Of a DNA stretch of 64,000 nucleotides, positions 9,638-17,237 are shown piece after piece (the stretch's first letter is position 1; each line of letters begins with the position of its first letter). The notes under the pieces are model-generated. The model was not told where the DNA came from. It made no database searches and saw only the letters and a program-made list of their open reading frames with translations. The position numbers and the translations under genes are program-made. Source of the DNA: Glaciimonas soli (GTDB taxonomy: Bacteria; Pseudomonadota; Gammaproteobacteria; Burkholderiales; Burkholderiaceae_D); contig NZ_WINI01000003.1 in the NCBI RefSeq assembly GCF_009497155.1, positions 248,001 through 312,000 of the forward strand, read 5' to 3'.

Positions 9638-10293
9638 CCGCCACCCAATAGGAAAGACTTGACCACACTGCTCGCTGCTTGCGACGGTGACTCTGGTTGC
9701 AACGACACTTCCAAGCCGACCCATGTTGCATTGTTAGCCAACTCTGGTGCGCTGCCATCATCCTTAACATTGCGCCAGCCAGCTTGATCACTGCCCCATA
9801 AGCGCATCTGCATATTACTCAGATGAGATTGCAAAACCACCGTTTGTGCGTCATTAGCGCCGCCGTCAGTTAAAGCTGCATTCCATAAACCATCAAACTC
9901 TTTTAAGTCGCGCGTTTGCGATGACTCTTTGCGTGTCAGCACGCCGTTCTGCAAGCGGTAGTCGACGATTGCCAGACGCGTTGGTTGATCGTCGGCGTAC
10001 ACTGCACGCGCAATGAGCAGACGATTATTCTGCAACGCGACATGCGGTCTGTGCCCAATCATGGCGATAGGTGCGGCTTGCAAACTATCGTTTTGTAGTT
10101 GTGCGAAAGTCAGTTGCATGCCACGTGTCTGATCCAATTCGCTATTCAAGGCCACGCGTGCACGGACAATCCCATCCAGTCCGCGCCAGCCGAGTACCGC
10201 AACCATGGCCAGAATGCTGATGGCAACCAGTAACTCGACCAAAGTAAAGCCGCGACGATGTCCGCGTGTTGCTTGCTTGCGTTTAATTCCCAT
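9634..10293 (-). CDS. gspJ: Type II secretion minor pseudopilin GspJ
   Basis: The 219-residue protein carries the class III prepilin signal RRG|FTLVELLVAIS near residue 15, with Glu at +5 of the mature chain. The globular domain (RTRGMQLTFAQLQND onwards in style) is typical of GspJ, which forms the pseudopilus tip with GspI and GspK. It overlaps gspI by 11 bp and gspK by 4 bp. Processing needs a prepilin peptidase (GspO/PilD) that is not encoded in this window. Confidence 0.94.
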   Translation of the reverse strand: MGIKRKQATRGHRRGFTLVELLVAISILAMVAVLGWRGLDGIVRARVALNSELDQTRGMQLTFAQLQNDSLQAAPIAMIGHRPHVALQNNRLLIARAVYADDQPTRLAIVDYRLQNGVLTRKESSQTRDLKEFDGLWNAALTDGGANDAQTVVLQSHLSNMQMRLWGSDQAGWRNVKDDGSAPELANNATWVGLEVSLQPESPSQAASSVVKSFLLGGG

Positions 10294-10672
10294 GCGGCAC
10301 CACCTGCGTCATCTTGACGATTTGCTGTTCTGGCGTGCGGCTGTCGATTACGCTGACCACAATGCGACGGAAATAAGGATTGGGCGTAGAAAAAACGTGT
10401 TCATTGCATTGCAATGGTAAATCGCCTTGCGGACAAGGAAAGCTGCGATCACCTAGCGCTGGCCATTCGGAGGCGAGACGAATTTGCGTCAGGCGGTTTT
10501 CTGCCGACCAGTTCGCCATCATGGCGCTGCGTAAGCCTTGGCTGTTTTGCGTCAAGCTCCCGACTGCACGTAAACTTGCGCCCAGCGCGGTGCCGACGAT
10601 CACCAACGCAACCAGCACCTCTAGCAAAGTGAAACCTTGTTGTTGATGCTTTTGTGGAGTGAACGCTGACAT
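10283..10672 (-). CDS. gspI: Type II secretion minor pseudopilin GspI
   Basis: The 129-residue protein has the prepilin motif QQG|FTLLEVLVALVIV with Glu at +5, and the short GspI globular domain (LTQIRL, then VTVID-like strands). GspI starts assembly of the pseudopilus tip. It lies 2 bp after gspH and overlaps gspJ by 11 bp. Length is normal. Confidence 0.93.
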   Translation of the reverse strand: MSAFTPQKHQQQGFTLLEVLVALVIVGTALGASLRAVGSLTQNSQGLRSAMMANWSAENRLTQIRLASEWPALGDRSFPCPQGDLPLQCNEHVFSTPNPYFRRIVVSVIDSRTPEQQIVKMTQVVPHGN

Positions 10673-10674
10673 AG

Positions 10675-11223
10675 TTATTCCACCGTGAAATGGCCTATGC
10701 CATCACCATGAATAACAGCACTGGTCGTGTCGTTATCGCCGATAGAAAGTGTCATCAGAAAAGGTTTGTCGACCGGTTCGCGGCCAAAGACAAAGCGCAC
10801 TTGCCCGTTGTCAGCCGTGGTGACATTGTCTTGCGATGGCGTGATGGTCAGCAACATTGGCGTTTTTTTGAACGCACGCTCATGTAGCATTTCATCGTCG
10901 TTCAAATTATTCCAGCCGCTGCCATCCTCATTGCGAACCATAAACCAGTAATGCTCAGAGTCCGCTTCAAAGGCCACGGGGCGATTTCGCAAAATGGCCT
11001 CTTCTCGCCCCAATTGCAATAGCAGGGCAATCCGTTGCGCTTCTTGTTGCACCGCTTTGCCGTTATTTTGAAAAGCGGTAAATGACACCATGCCTAGTGT
11101 GATACCGGCGATGACGACCACCACCAACAGTTCGAGCAAAGTAAACCCGCGTGCAGATGCCGGCGCCTTTCTGGAACGCAGACACTTGGGCTTACCTTTA
11201 TCCGATACTGCCACGACGATCAC
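10675..11223 (-). CDS. gspH: Type II secretion minor pseudopilin GspH
   Basis: The 182-residue protein has a 26-residue leader ending ARG|FTLLELLVVVVIAG, with Glu at +5. The domain that follows contains LLQLGREEAILRNRPV, characteristic of GspH (GspH/FimT family). GspH joins the tip complex to the GspG shaft. The ATG overlaps the gspG stop by 4 bp. The leader is longer than usual; a later start is not evident. Confidence 0.92.
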   Translation of the reverse strand: MIVVAVSDKGKPKCLRSRKAPASARGFTLLELLVVVVIAGITLGMVSFTAFQNNGKAVQQEAQRIALLLQLGREEAILRNRPVAFEADSEHYWFMVRNEDGSGWNNLNDDEMLHERAFKKTPMLLTITPSQDNVTTADNGQVRFVFGREPVDKPFLMTLSIGDNDTTSAVIHGDGIGHFTVE

Positions 11224-11702
11224 AATTGCCAGGAGCCGATATCAGCGTCATTACCTTCGCCACCGGGTTGGCCGTCTGCGCCATACGAGAACACATCAAT
11301 CTCGCCATGAATACCCGGTGCCAGATATTGATATGGATTACCCCATGGATCTTTTGGCAACTTATCGATGTAGCCACCGGTTTTCCAACCGTCGGCGCCG
11401 CTGGCAGGCTTCACCACCAAGGCATTCAAACCCTGTTCGGTGGTGGGATAGCGCTGGTTGTCGAGTTTGTAGAGTTTCAGTGCAGACATTAGGGTAGAAA
11501 TATCAGAACGCGCCGCCATTATTCGCGCATCGTCGGTACGTCCCATTAGTTTTGGCACCACCAGCGCCGCCAAAATACCCATGATGACCACCACGACCAT
11601 GATTTCGATCAATGTAAAGCCACGTTGTTTTACTGCACGGAACTTGCGACCTGATTTATTCGCGAATGCCAAATTGCTACCTTGCTTCATCACGCTTTGC
11701 AT
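11220..11702 (-). CDS. gspG: Type II secretion major pseudopilin GspG
   Basis: GspG is the main subunit of the T2SS pseudopilus and is the first gene of this operon. The 160 residues include KQRG|FTLIEIMVVVVIMG and the diagnostic C-terminal calcium region: KDPWGNPY, then FSYGADGQPGG and DIGSW. An alternative ATG at 11690 (MKQGSN) would shorten the leader by four residues. The upstream 370 bp are shared with divergent lipB and contain a long hairpin. Confidence 0.97.
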   Translation of the reverse strand: MQSVMKQGSNLAFANKSGRKFRAVKQRGFTLIEIMVVVVIMGILAALVVPKLMGRTDDARIMAARSDISTLMSALKLYKLDNQRYPTTEQGLNALVVKPASGADGWKTGGYIDKLPKDPWGNPYQYLAPGIHGEIDVFSYGADGQPGGEGNDADIGSWQL

Positions 11703-12072
11703 ACTTAATTTCCTCTTGCACCATAGCTTTCAAATACCTGTACCACAGCATCTGCTTCTATAAAATTGAACAAACGACGAAGTGCACTCAGCACTAGAGC
11801 GACAAGAAGACAATGTAGTCAAGGAATGCGTTTGATGCAATGCTTTTTATTGCTTATCGGCATCAAAATCGCTGTAGATTTGTATATTTTCCCGATGTAA
11901 CATTTTACGATTTTTATGTGACGGTTTAATTACATGAAATCGCGTGTAATCAGGCAAAAGTCTTCGCATCTCTTTTGGATGTGACTTTCAAATATAACGT
12001 GCTGAATTAGCAATTATTTACATTCGGCAGCACTTCGGCAGAGTTAGGCAATTTTCGCTACACTGCTGCCTT
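11703..12072. other. Divergent intergenic region between gspG and lipB
   Basis: These 370 bp contain no convincing gene. They must hold the promoters for the twelve-gene gsp operon (minus) and for lipB (plus). The only strong structure is the hairpin at 11831-11867. The region is A+T-rich near lipB. No promoter matched consensus well enough to call. Confidence 0.6.
11831..11867. promoter_or_regulatory. Hairpin in the gspG/lipB divergent region
   Basis: TTTGATGC and GCATCAAA form perfect 8-bp arms. Inside them GCAAT/ATTGC forms a second stem. The combined hairpin lies about 130 bp upstream of the gspG start. It could be part of a gsp 5' leader or an operator; the sequence alone does not decide. 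Confidence 0.4.
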
Positions 12073-12756
12073 ATGCAGTCTTTTTCTTCCCCCGAAATCA
12101 TCCAGCGCGGCATTGAACCCTATCAGGTCAGTTTCGACGCCATGCGTGCGTATACTGACAACCGCAGCGCAGACACGCCCGATCAATTATGGATAGTTGA
12201 GCACCCTCCCGTGTTTACCCTGGGATTGGGCGCTGACCTGAGCCATGTATTGGCGCCGCATGAAGTGGCTGTAGTGCAGACTGATCGCGGTGGTGAAGTG
12301 ACTTATCACGGCCCCGGGCAAGTGGTCATTTATCTGCTTCTTGATCTACGTCGCAAACGCAGCGAAGGTCGATTTTTTGCCCGTGAATTGGTGCACAGCA
12401 TAGAGCAGGCAGTGATCACTACGCTGGCAGCGTATAATCTCGCCAGTGAACGCAAGGCTGGCGCACCGGGCATTTACATTGCAGACGGAACGCACAAAGG
12501 TGCCAAGATCGCTGCGTTAGGTCTGAAAATCCGCGGCAATGGCTGCACTTATCATGGTGTATCGCTCAATGTCGGAATGGATTTAACACCTTTTTCGTGG
12601 ATTAACCCGTGCGGTTATGCCGGTTTGGCAACAGTGGATATGAAAACGCTAGGCGTTGATACTACTTTACCTTCCGTACAGTTAGCACTCGCCAACAACC
12701 TGATTGCCTGTTTCAATAACGCTTGCGTTGGCGCACACAATGCTGCCATTGCTTAA
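12073..12756 (+). CDS. lipB: Octanoyl-[acyl-carrier-protein]:protein N-octanoyltransferase LipB
   Basis: LipB moves octanoate from octanoyl-ACP to the lipoyl domains of 2-oxoacid dehydrogenases and the glycine cleavage H protein. The 227 residues contain [12 protein letters not shown], the [12 protein letters not shown] loop, and the active-site block [11 protein letters not shown] with CTYHG, then NPCGY. Cys in NPCGY and Lys in GAKI are the expected catalytic pair. lipA follows 47 bp downstream, so lipoate synthesis forms a small operon. Confidence 0.97.
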   Translation: MQSFSSPEIIQRGIEPYQVSFDAMRAYTDNRSADTPDQLWIVEHPPVFTLGLGADLSHVLAPHEVAVVQTDRGGEVTYHGPGQVVIYLLLDLRRKRSEGRFFARELVHSIEQAVITTLAAYNLASERKAGAPGIYIADGTHKGAKIAALGLKIRGNGCTYHGVSLNVGMDLTPFSWINPCGYAGLATVDMKTLGVDTTLPSVQLALANNLIACFNNACVGAHNAAIA

Positions 12757-12803
12757 TTGATATTTGATATTTGATATTCATTGATTCTTTACACAAACTC
12801 GCT

Positions 12804-13802
12804 ATGACTACTGACCACTCCTCTGCCAACAGCGTCGACACCGCCGCAACTTACAATCCGCTGGAAAAGCAAAAGGGTGCCAGCAAAACTGCGCGAATTC
12901 CAATCAAAATCATCCCGATAGAACGCCTGAAAAAGCCGGACTGGATCCGCGTCAAGGCAGGTTCCCCGTCAACGCGCTTCTACGAAATCAAAGACATCCT
13001 GCGCGCCAATAATCTGGTGACGGTTTGCGAAGAAGCCAGTTGCCCGAACATTGGCGAATGCTTCGGTAAAGGCACCGCAACCTTCATGATCATGGGCGAC
13101 AAATGCACCCGTCGTTGCCCGTTCTGCGACGTCGGTCATGGCCGCCCTGATCCACTGGATGTGAACGAACCGGCCAATCTGGCCAAAACCATCGCCGAAC
13201 TAAAGCTCAGCTACGTCGTCATCACCAGTGTTGACCGCGACGATTTGCGCGACGGTGGCGCAGGCCATTTCGCCGAATGTATTCGCCAGGTACGTGCTGC
13301 TTCACCAAAAACACGCATCGAAATTCTGGTTCCGGATTTCCGCGGCCGCATGGACAGAGCACTGGAAATTCTCAATGCTTCGCCACCTGATGTGATGAAC
13401 CACAATCTGGAAACGGCACCGCGTTTGTACAAAGAAGCACGCCCAGGTTCAGATTATGAATACTCGTTGAATTTGCTCAAGCGCTTCAAAGCTTTACATC
13501 CGGACGTTCCAACCAAATCGGGCATCATGGTCGGTTTGGGCGAAACCGATGAAGAGGTTCTGCAAGTGATGCGCGATATGCGCAGCCATGATGTCGACAT
13601 GCTGACCATCGGCCAATACCTGATGCCGAGTGGCGACCATTTGCCGGTACGTCGTTATGTGCACCCGGACACCTTCAAGATGTATGAAGAAGAGGCTTAT
13701 AAAATGGGATTTGTGCATGCTGCGGTGGGCGCAATGGTACGCTCGTCATACCATGCGGATGAGCAAGCGCATGGCGTGGTGGCAGGTGCGAGCAGTCAAT
13801 AA
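12804..13802 (+). CDS. lipA: Lipoyl synthase LipA
   Basis: LipA is a radical-SAM enzyme that inserts two sulfurs into the octanoyl chain made available by LipB. The protein has the auxiliary cluster motif [12 protein letters not shown] and the radical-SAM motif [15 protein letters not shown], followed by the family's C-terminal RSSYHADE. The chosen ATG at 12804 gives 332 residues. An in-frame ATG at 12771 would add an unlikely leader that overlaps a TATTTGATATTTGATATT stretch. The N-terminal 40 residues are poorly conserved. Confidence 0.97.
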   Translation: MTTDHSSANSVDTAATYNPLEKQKGASKTARIPIKIIPIERLKKPDWIRVKAGSPSTRFYEIKDILRANNLVTVCEEASCPNIGECFGKGTATFMIMGDKCTRRCPFCDVGHGRPDPLDVNEPANLAKTIAELKLSYVVITSVDRDDLRDGGAGHFAECIRQVRAASPKTRIEILVPDFRGRMDRALEILNASPPDVMNHNLETAPRLYKEARPGSDYEYSLNLLKRFKALHPDVPTKSGIMVGLGETDEEVLQVMRDMRSHDVDMLTIGQYLMPSGDHLPVRRYVHPDTFKMYEEEAYKMGFVHAAVGAMVRSSYHADEQAHGVVAGASSQ

Positions 13803-13810
13803 CGACACGC

Positions 13811-14263
13811 ATGATTATCGTTGCAGCCGAAGATCCTACATCCTCTGACGCATATATGCTGATGGCGGAATTGTCTGCAACGCTCGCCATGATCACTGGC
13901 GATAGCGGGAACTCCTCCTTCGATCCCAGTGATGTCCGTGTTCCAAATGCGCTTTTTGTTGTTGCACGAGACAGTCAAGGCCGGGCAATAGGCTGCGGCG
14001 CTTTTCGCCCTCTGACAGATGGCGTCGCAGAACTAAAACGTATGTATTCTCGACCAGGAAATCCTGGAACTGGTTCCGCATTGCTGGCATTTCTGGAAGC
14101 CGCTGCGAAAGCAATGCAATATCAGGCATTGTGGCTGGAAACACGGCTCATTAATAAACAAGCGGTTCGCTTTTACGAACAACGTGCTTATAAGATAATT
14201 CCGAATTTTGGCAAATATGCTGGTAATAACAATGCCGTTTGCTTTGAAAAACGATTAACTTAA
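13811..14263 (+). CDS. GNAT family N-acetyltransferase
   Basis: The 150-residue protein has a GNAT fold: the first strand is ALFVVARDSQGRAIGCGAFR, then AELKRMYSRPG, and the acetyl-CoA loop is degenerate (RPGNPGTGSALL in place of R/Q-x-x-G-x-G/A). The C-terminus has the usual NKQAVRFYEQRAYK. The substrate is unknown. It starts 8 bp after lipA, so it may be co-transcribed, and it ends just before a hairpin terminator. Confidence 0.85.
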   Translation: MIIVAAEDPTSSDAYMLMAELSATLAMITGDSGNSSFDPSDVRVPNALFVVARDSQGRAIGCGAFRPLTDGVAELKRMYSRPGNPGTGSALLAFLEAAAKAMQYQALWLETRLINKQAVRFYEQRAYKIIPNFGKYAGNNNAVCFEKRLT

Positions 14264-14268
14264 AATAT

Positions 14269-14300
14269 CCGACAACACGGCTGTTCGGCTGCGTTGTCGG
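14269..14300 (+). terminator. Hairpin downstream of the lipB-lipA-GNAT operon
   Basis: CCGACAAC and GTTGTCGG are perfect 8-bp arms 6 bp after the GNAT stop. A T-rich but interrupted stretch follows. It separates the plus-strand lip operon from the convergent S53 peptidase gene. Confidence 0.6.
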
Positions 14301-14337
14301 GGTACTCCTCTTAGTATTCAATTACATCCGCAAAACC

Positions 14338-16215
14338 TTATCTCCAGAACCAAGGATTGTGGCTAATGTAAGCACTGACTTTGGCGACATTCAAACTACC
14401 GTAGCCAGTCGCAGCATCCCATCCTTTTTTAGCTTTAAATCCGAAATCAGTAGCGTCCGCTCCGGAATAACCAGTGGTGACGTCATTCACCAAGGCAGGA
14501 TTCCAAGGGAAGTTAACGTAAAAGTACGGCGCCGGGAAACCCAAACGATTGCTGTGCACCGATTCAATGCGAGCCCAGAAGCCGACGAAAATTGGCGAAG
14601 CCAAACTAGTTCCGCCGACCACATATCGGGCACCGTCGTAATACACGATAGCGCCGCTGGCTGATGCCGCATCGAACGCAATATCCGGCAAGGCGCGTTT
14701 AGCGTTACCGTTCACCAGTCGCTGCCAGATTGGTGCTGCTTCAGATTTACTGTAACCGCCACCGGTGGCCCAGAGACGTAACGTCGGGTCAGAATCACCG
14801 TTGCCGTCGTAAACACCAATCGGGCTCAAGCCTTCATTCCATGCGGCTTCGCTGCCAAACGTTGTCTTCCCTGTGGTGTACAGCGTAGTTCCACCGACTG
14901 CCACGACGTAAGGTGAGCTTGCCGGTTCGCTGACATCATAATGCTTTCCGTCTGGCACGCCAGGTGTACCGGAAATTGTGCTGACGCTGCAATTGTATGG
15001 ACCAGCATCACCAGTCGAAATCGAGAATGTCTGACCCTGTATCACCGCTTGTTTGAAGACTGCATCATCGGCTGCTTGCGTGCCGCTGCTGACAGTGTCG
15101 GCTTCGCAGCTACCCAGAGACACGTTAATCACCTTGGCGACATTGTCCGTCACAGCGCGGTTATAGGCGGTCGTGATGTCGGTATAGTCCAACGTTGGCG
15201 CAGCATAGAATCGCAATTCCTTGGTTCCGCCGGAAGCACCTGTAATAGTTTGGCTATCCAGATTCCATTCGACTTGACCAGAAGTATCGCTGTAATCGCT
15301 GCCGGCCGGGCCGGTTTGTACGACGGTGGTATTGACTGCCGGTAAACCAAGTCCAGTCGTGAATGCCGCCAGATCGGTGATGGTCGGTGCGAGATCGCCA
15401 TTGGAAATAATAGCGACAGTAGTTGTCGATGCCGCTGGCATGCTCGCTGCGTTATAGATCAACGGGAAATCGGTGGTGTTGTGATAAACCGCAGTGCCGA
15501 CGGGAGTACTAACCGAAGCGCTGGCTGTGGCTAACGTATTATTCAGCGCAACGCCGCCAACTTTGCCACCCAGCTTGCTGTGCGTATGGTTCAGCGCAAC
15601 GTTTTGCAAACCTAAAACCGCATTAACGATTCCACCTAACGATGCTGGCACTTGCGCGGCAGCAGTATTTGCATACACTTTGCGACCTTGATAAGTGAAG
15701 TGCTTCAGAGACGTATTAAATGCTTGCTGTACCGTAGCGGCAGTGCCATTTGCCGAGATCAATAAGCGATTGGGCGTTACTTCGATCCCGGTAAATCCGG
15801 CTTGCTGCAGATGCGCAACGACCAGATTCACTTGCGCTTGCGTTGGTGCATATTGCGCAGCAAATTGTGCTGGCGTCAGAAATTGTCCAAACGATGGATT
15901 GCCGGGCGTTCTCACATCGATGATCGCTTGATCAAGCTGCGCTTCTTTGCGCAGATTCAAACTCAGTACCACGTGTACTTGCTCACCTTGCACCATTTCA
16001 GTGGCCAAGGTATCTGCAGTGACCACTGCACCTACGTTGTTTTTCACTTGCACCTGCGGCAAAAATGCCTGCGTCTTGGTCGACACCCACGTTGACGTAT
16101 CTACTGCCGCTTGCGCTCCCATCGATGCGCAAGCCAATGCGAGCGCTAATGACAGTGCCGACGTGCGGGGAAGTGTAACGTCTCGTTTCTTTACTGCTGA
16201 TGCTTTAAATTTCAT
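14338..16215 (-). CDS. Secreted S53 (sedolisin/pro-kumamolisin) peptidase, paralogue A
   Basis: S53 peptidases are acid-active serine-carboxyl endopeptidases made as secreted zymogens. The 625-residue call starts at MKFKASAVKK, with the ribosome site AAGGAAAAAGAAG directly upstream. A Sec signal peptide ends near SMGAQA (36). The activation prodomain spans about 40-215. Catalytic residues by motif are E316 and D320 (QVEWNLD), D403 (TGDAG) and S537 (GGTSLASP). Calcium ligands are present: D578 in NDV and D600 in GWDAATG. It is a paralogue of the gene at 17238-19133 and may be exported by the nearby T2SS (inference). Confidence 0.93.
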   Translation of the reverse strand: MKFKASAVKKRDVTLPRTSALSLALALACASMGAQAAVDTSTWVSTKTQAFLPQVQVKNNVGAVVTADTLATEMVQGEQVHVVLSLNLRKEAQLDQAIIDVRTPGNPSFGQFLTPAQFAAQYAPTQAQVNLVVAHLQQAGFTGIEVTPNRLLISANGTAATVQQAFNTSLKHFTYQGRKVYANTAAAQVPASLGGIVNAVLGLQNVALNHTHSKLGGKVGGVALNNTLATASASVSTPVGTAVYHNTTDFPLIYNAASMPAASTTTVAIISNGDLAPTITDLAAFTTGLGLPAVNTTVVQTGPAGSDYSDTSGQVEWNLDSQTITGASGGTKELRFYAAPTLDYTDITTAYNRAVTDNVAKVINVSLGSCEADTVSSGTQAADDAVFKQAVIQGQTFSISTGDAGPYNCSVSTISGTPGVPDGKHYDVSEPASSPYVVAVGGTTLYTTGKTTFGSEAAWNEGLSPIGVYDGNGDSDPTLRLWATGGGYSKSEAAPIWQRLVNGNAKRALPDIAFDAASASGAIVYYDGARYVVGGTSLASPIFVGFWARIESVHSNRLGFPAPYFYVNFPWNPALVNDVTTGYSGADATDFGFKAKKGWDAATGYGSLNVAKVSAYISHNPWFWR

Positions 16216-16350
16216 CTTCTTTTTCCTTTTAAAGTAAACAATATGAAAACAACGTGCAACAAAATAATCGCAACGCATCGCAATACACAAATAGGCGTAT
16301 CTGCTAATGCAAGGCAATCGAAAAAAGCATTCTTAAGTTAATTACTGAGC

Positions 16351-16374
16351 ATTACGCCGGGCGCCAGATTTGCA
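16351..16374 (-). ncRNA. Conserved leader block of S53 paralogue A
   Basis: On the minus strand the block reads TGCAAATCTGGCGC then CCGGCGTAAT. It matches 20 of 24 positions with a block in the leader of paralogue B (19325-19348). It can fold as GCGC-CCG-GCGT. In paralogue B the same stem is ACGC-TTG-GCGT, so the outer pair changes from A-U to G-U and pairing is kept. It lies 136 nt before the start codon. A cis-acting RNA element is the simplest reading. Confidence 0.4.
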
Positions 16375-16440
16375 TGGCGACAGCAACGCAGCAATGGATG
16401 GCGAGTAACGCGCATTCGATAACAAGACTTAAGAGCCGTG

Positions 16441-16572
16441 TTAAGGAGAGGGACCGTACGCAAGGCGAGAAGATTGCGAAATAGGGAAGGATAAGAATGG
16501 GGATGCATGCAGATGAGATGCGAAAGACAACTGCAGAAAATGGTTCTGTACCGAAGGCTCAACACACGTCAT
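16441..16572 (-). CDS. Candidate 43-residue leader ORF upstream of S53 paralogue A
   Basis: An ATG at 16572 preceded by AAAAGGGAATAGTG opens a 43-codon frame, MTCVEPSVQ through to SSRLAYGPSP. The leader of paralogue B has an ORF at the equivalent place with the same MTCV start, a shared FLQ, and an alignable end: LSFPISQSS here, ISVPIARSS there, both closing near PS. The 9-nt length difference keeps the frame. Preceding and following nucleotides are also conserved, so an RNA leader without translation is a real alternative. Function is unknown. Confidence 0.45.
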   Translation of the reverse strand: MTCVEPSVQNHFLQLSFASHLHASPFLSFPISQSSRLAYGPSP

Positions 16573-16700
16573 CACTATTCCCTTTTAAGGATTAAGGATA
16601 GCCAAAGCAACAGTCTTACGTTTGTAAGTAAGCGTCGCCAAAATTATTTTGATTTTCAGGATACTTTCAGATGGCTACATGAAACACGATGCAGGCCCAG
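16573..16700 (-). promoter_or_regulatory. Conserved upstream region of S53 paralogue A
   Basis: Upstream of the leader ORF the two S53 genes share CTTAAAAGGGAATAGTG and, further out, GGCGACGCTTAC versus AGCGACACTTAC. These are probably the promoter and ribosome-site region of a duplicated transcription unit. No consensus -35/-10 pair was clear enough to place. Confidence 0.4.
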
Positions 16701-16910
16701 CATAGCTTTTTAATTTCTATGTGGCAATAATTATTTATGCATTTTCTTATGCTGAAATTTTCAAAAAAAAATGGAGCAAGGAATTATTTTTCTTCCTGTG
16801 TAATTACATCGCCTGAATGACCAGCGATATTTATGTTGAATGTAAATTCAAATAAATCACATTTCTTTGAGGGTGAGCTGCTCACCGGGTTATGGCACAA
16901 CAAATTTAAA

Positions 16911-17111
16911 TCATCCTTTTCCAAACGGATTGCGGTTCGCACTATTTGCGTTATCTGGTGCAGCCAGTCGCGCATTCATGCTCGTCGCGTGATCAACCAA
17001 ACTCGGATCATTGGCAACGCTGATATTTTCCCGATCCGGGGAACCGTACATAACAAATGAAACTGCAGCGCTCCCGAGGATAATCGCAGCGATGATGATG
17101 GACTTGTTCAC
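16911..17111 (-). CDS. Small membrane or secreted protein of unknown function
   Basis: A 66-residue frame begins with GTG at 17111 behind a purine-rich AAAGAGAACGAA. The N-terminus MNKSIIIAAIILGSAAVSF is a single hydrophobic segment like a signal anchor. The remainder is polar and Asn/Ala-rich, ending NRNPFGKG. It lies between the two S53 peptidases, downstream of paralogue B's terminator. No family is recognised. Coding is supported only by the ribosome site and the N-terminal topology. Confidence 0.45.
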   Translation of the reverse strand: MNKSIIIAAIILGSAAVSFVMYGSPDRENISVANDPSLVDHATSMNARLAAPDNANSANRNPFGKG

Positions 17112-17155
17112 TTCGTTCTCTTTTTTAACGTTAACAACTATCGAAAAATCAGCTC

Positions 17156-17194
17156 AAAAAAAATACGGCTACGCATCAATTGCCTACGTAGCCG
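17156..17194 (-). terminator. Intrinsic terminator of S53 paralogue B
   Basis: On the minus strand CGGCTACG and CGTAGCCG form an 8-bp stem followed by a run of eight T residues (A-run at 17156-17163 on plus). It starts 43 bp after the stop of the S53 gene at 17238. This is a textbook rho-independent terminator. Confidence 0.85.
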
Positions 17195-17237
17195 CGAGAG
17201 TTACAGCGGGCTTTCTTATTTCCTTATTACCTTAAAA

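Noticed and set aside
16216-16560. GEMM-type c-di-GMP riboswitch in the S53 leader
   Set aside because: GCAAATCTGACGC looks similar at first sight, but the conserved GCAAACC and GACGCAAAGCC blocks and the P1-P3 arrangement are missing.
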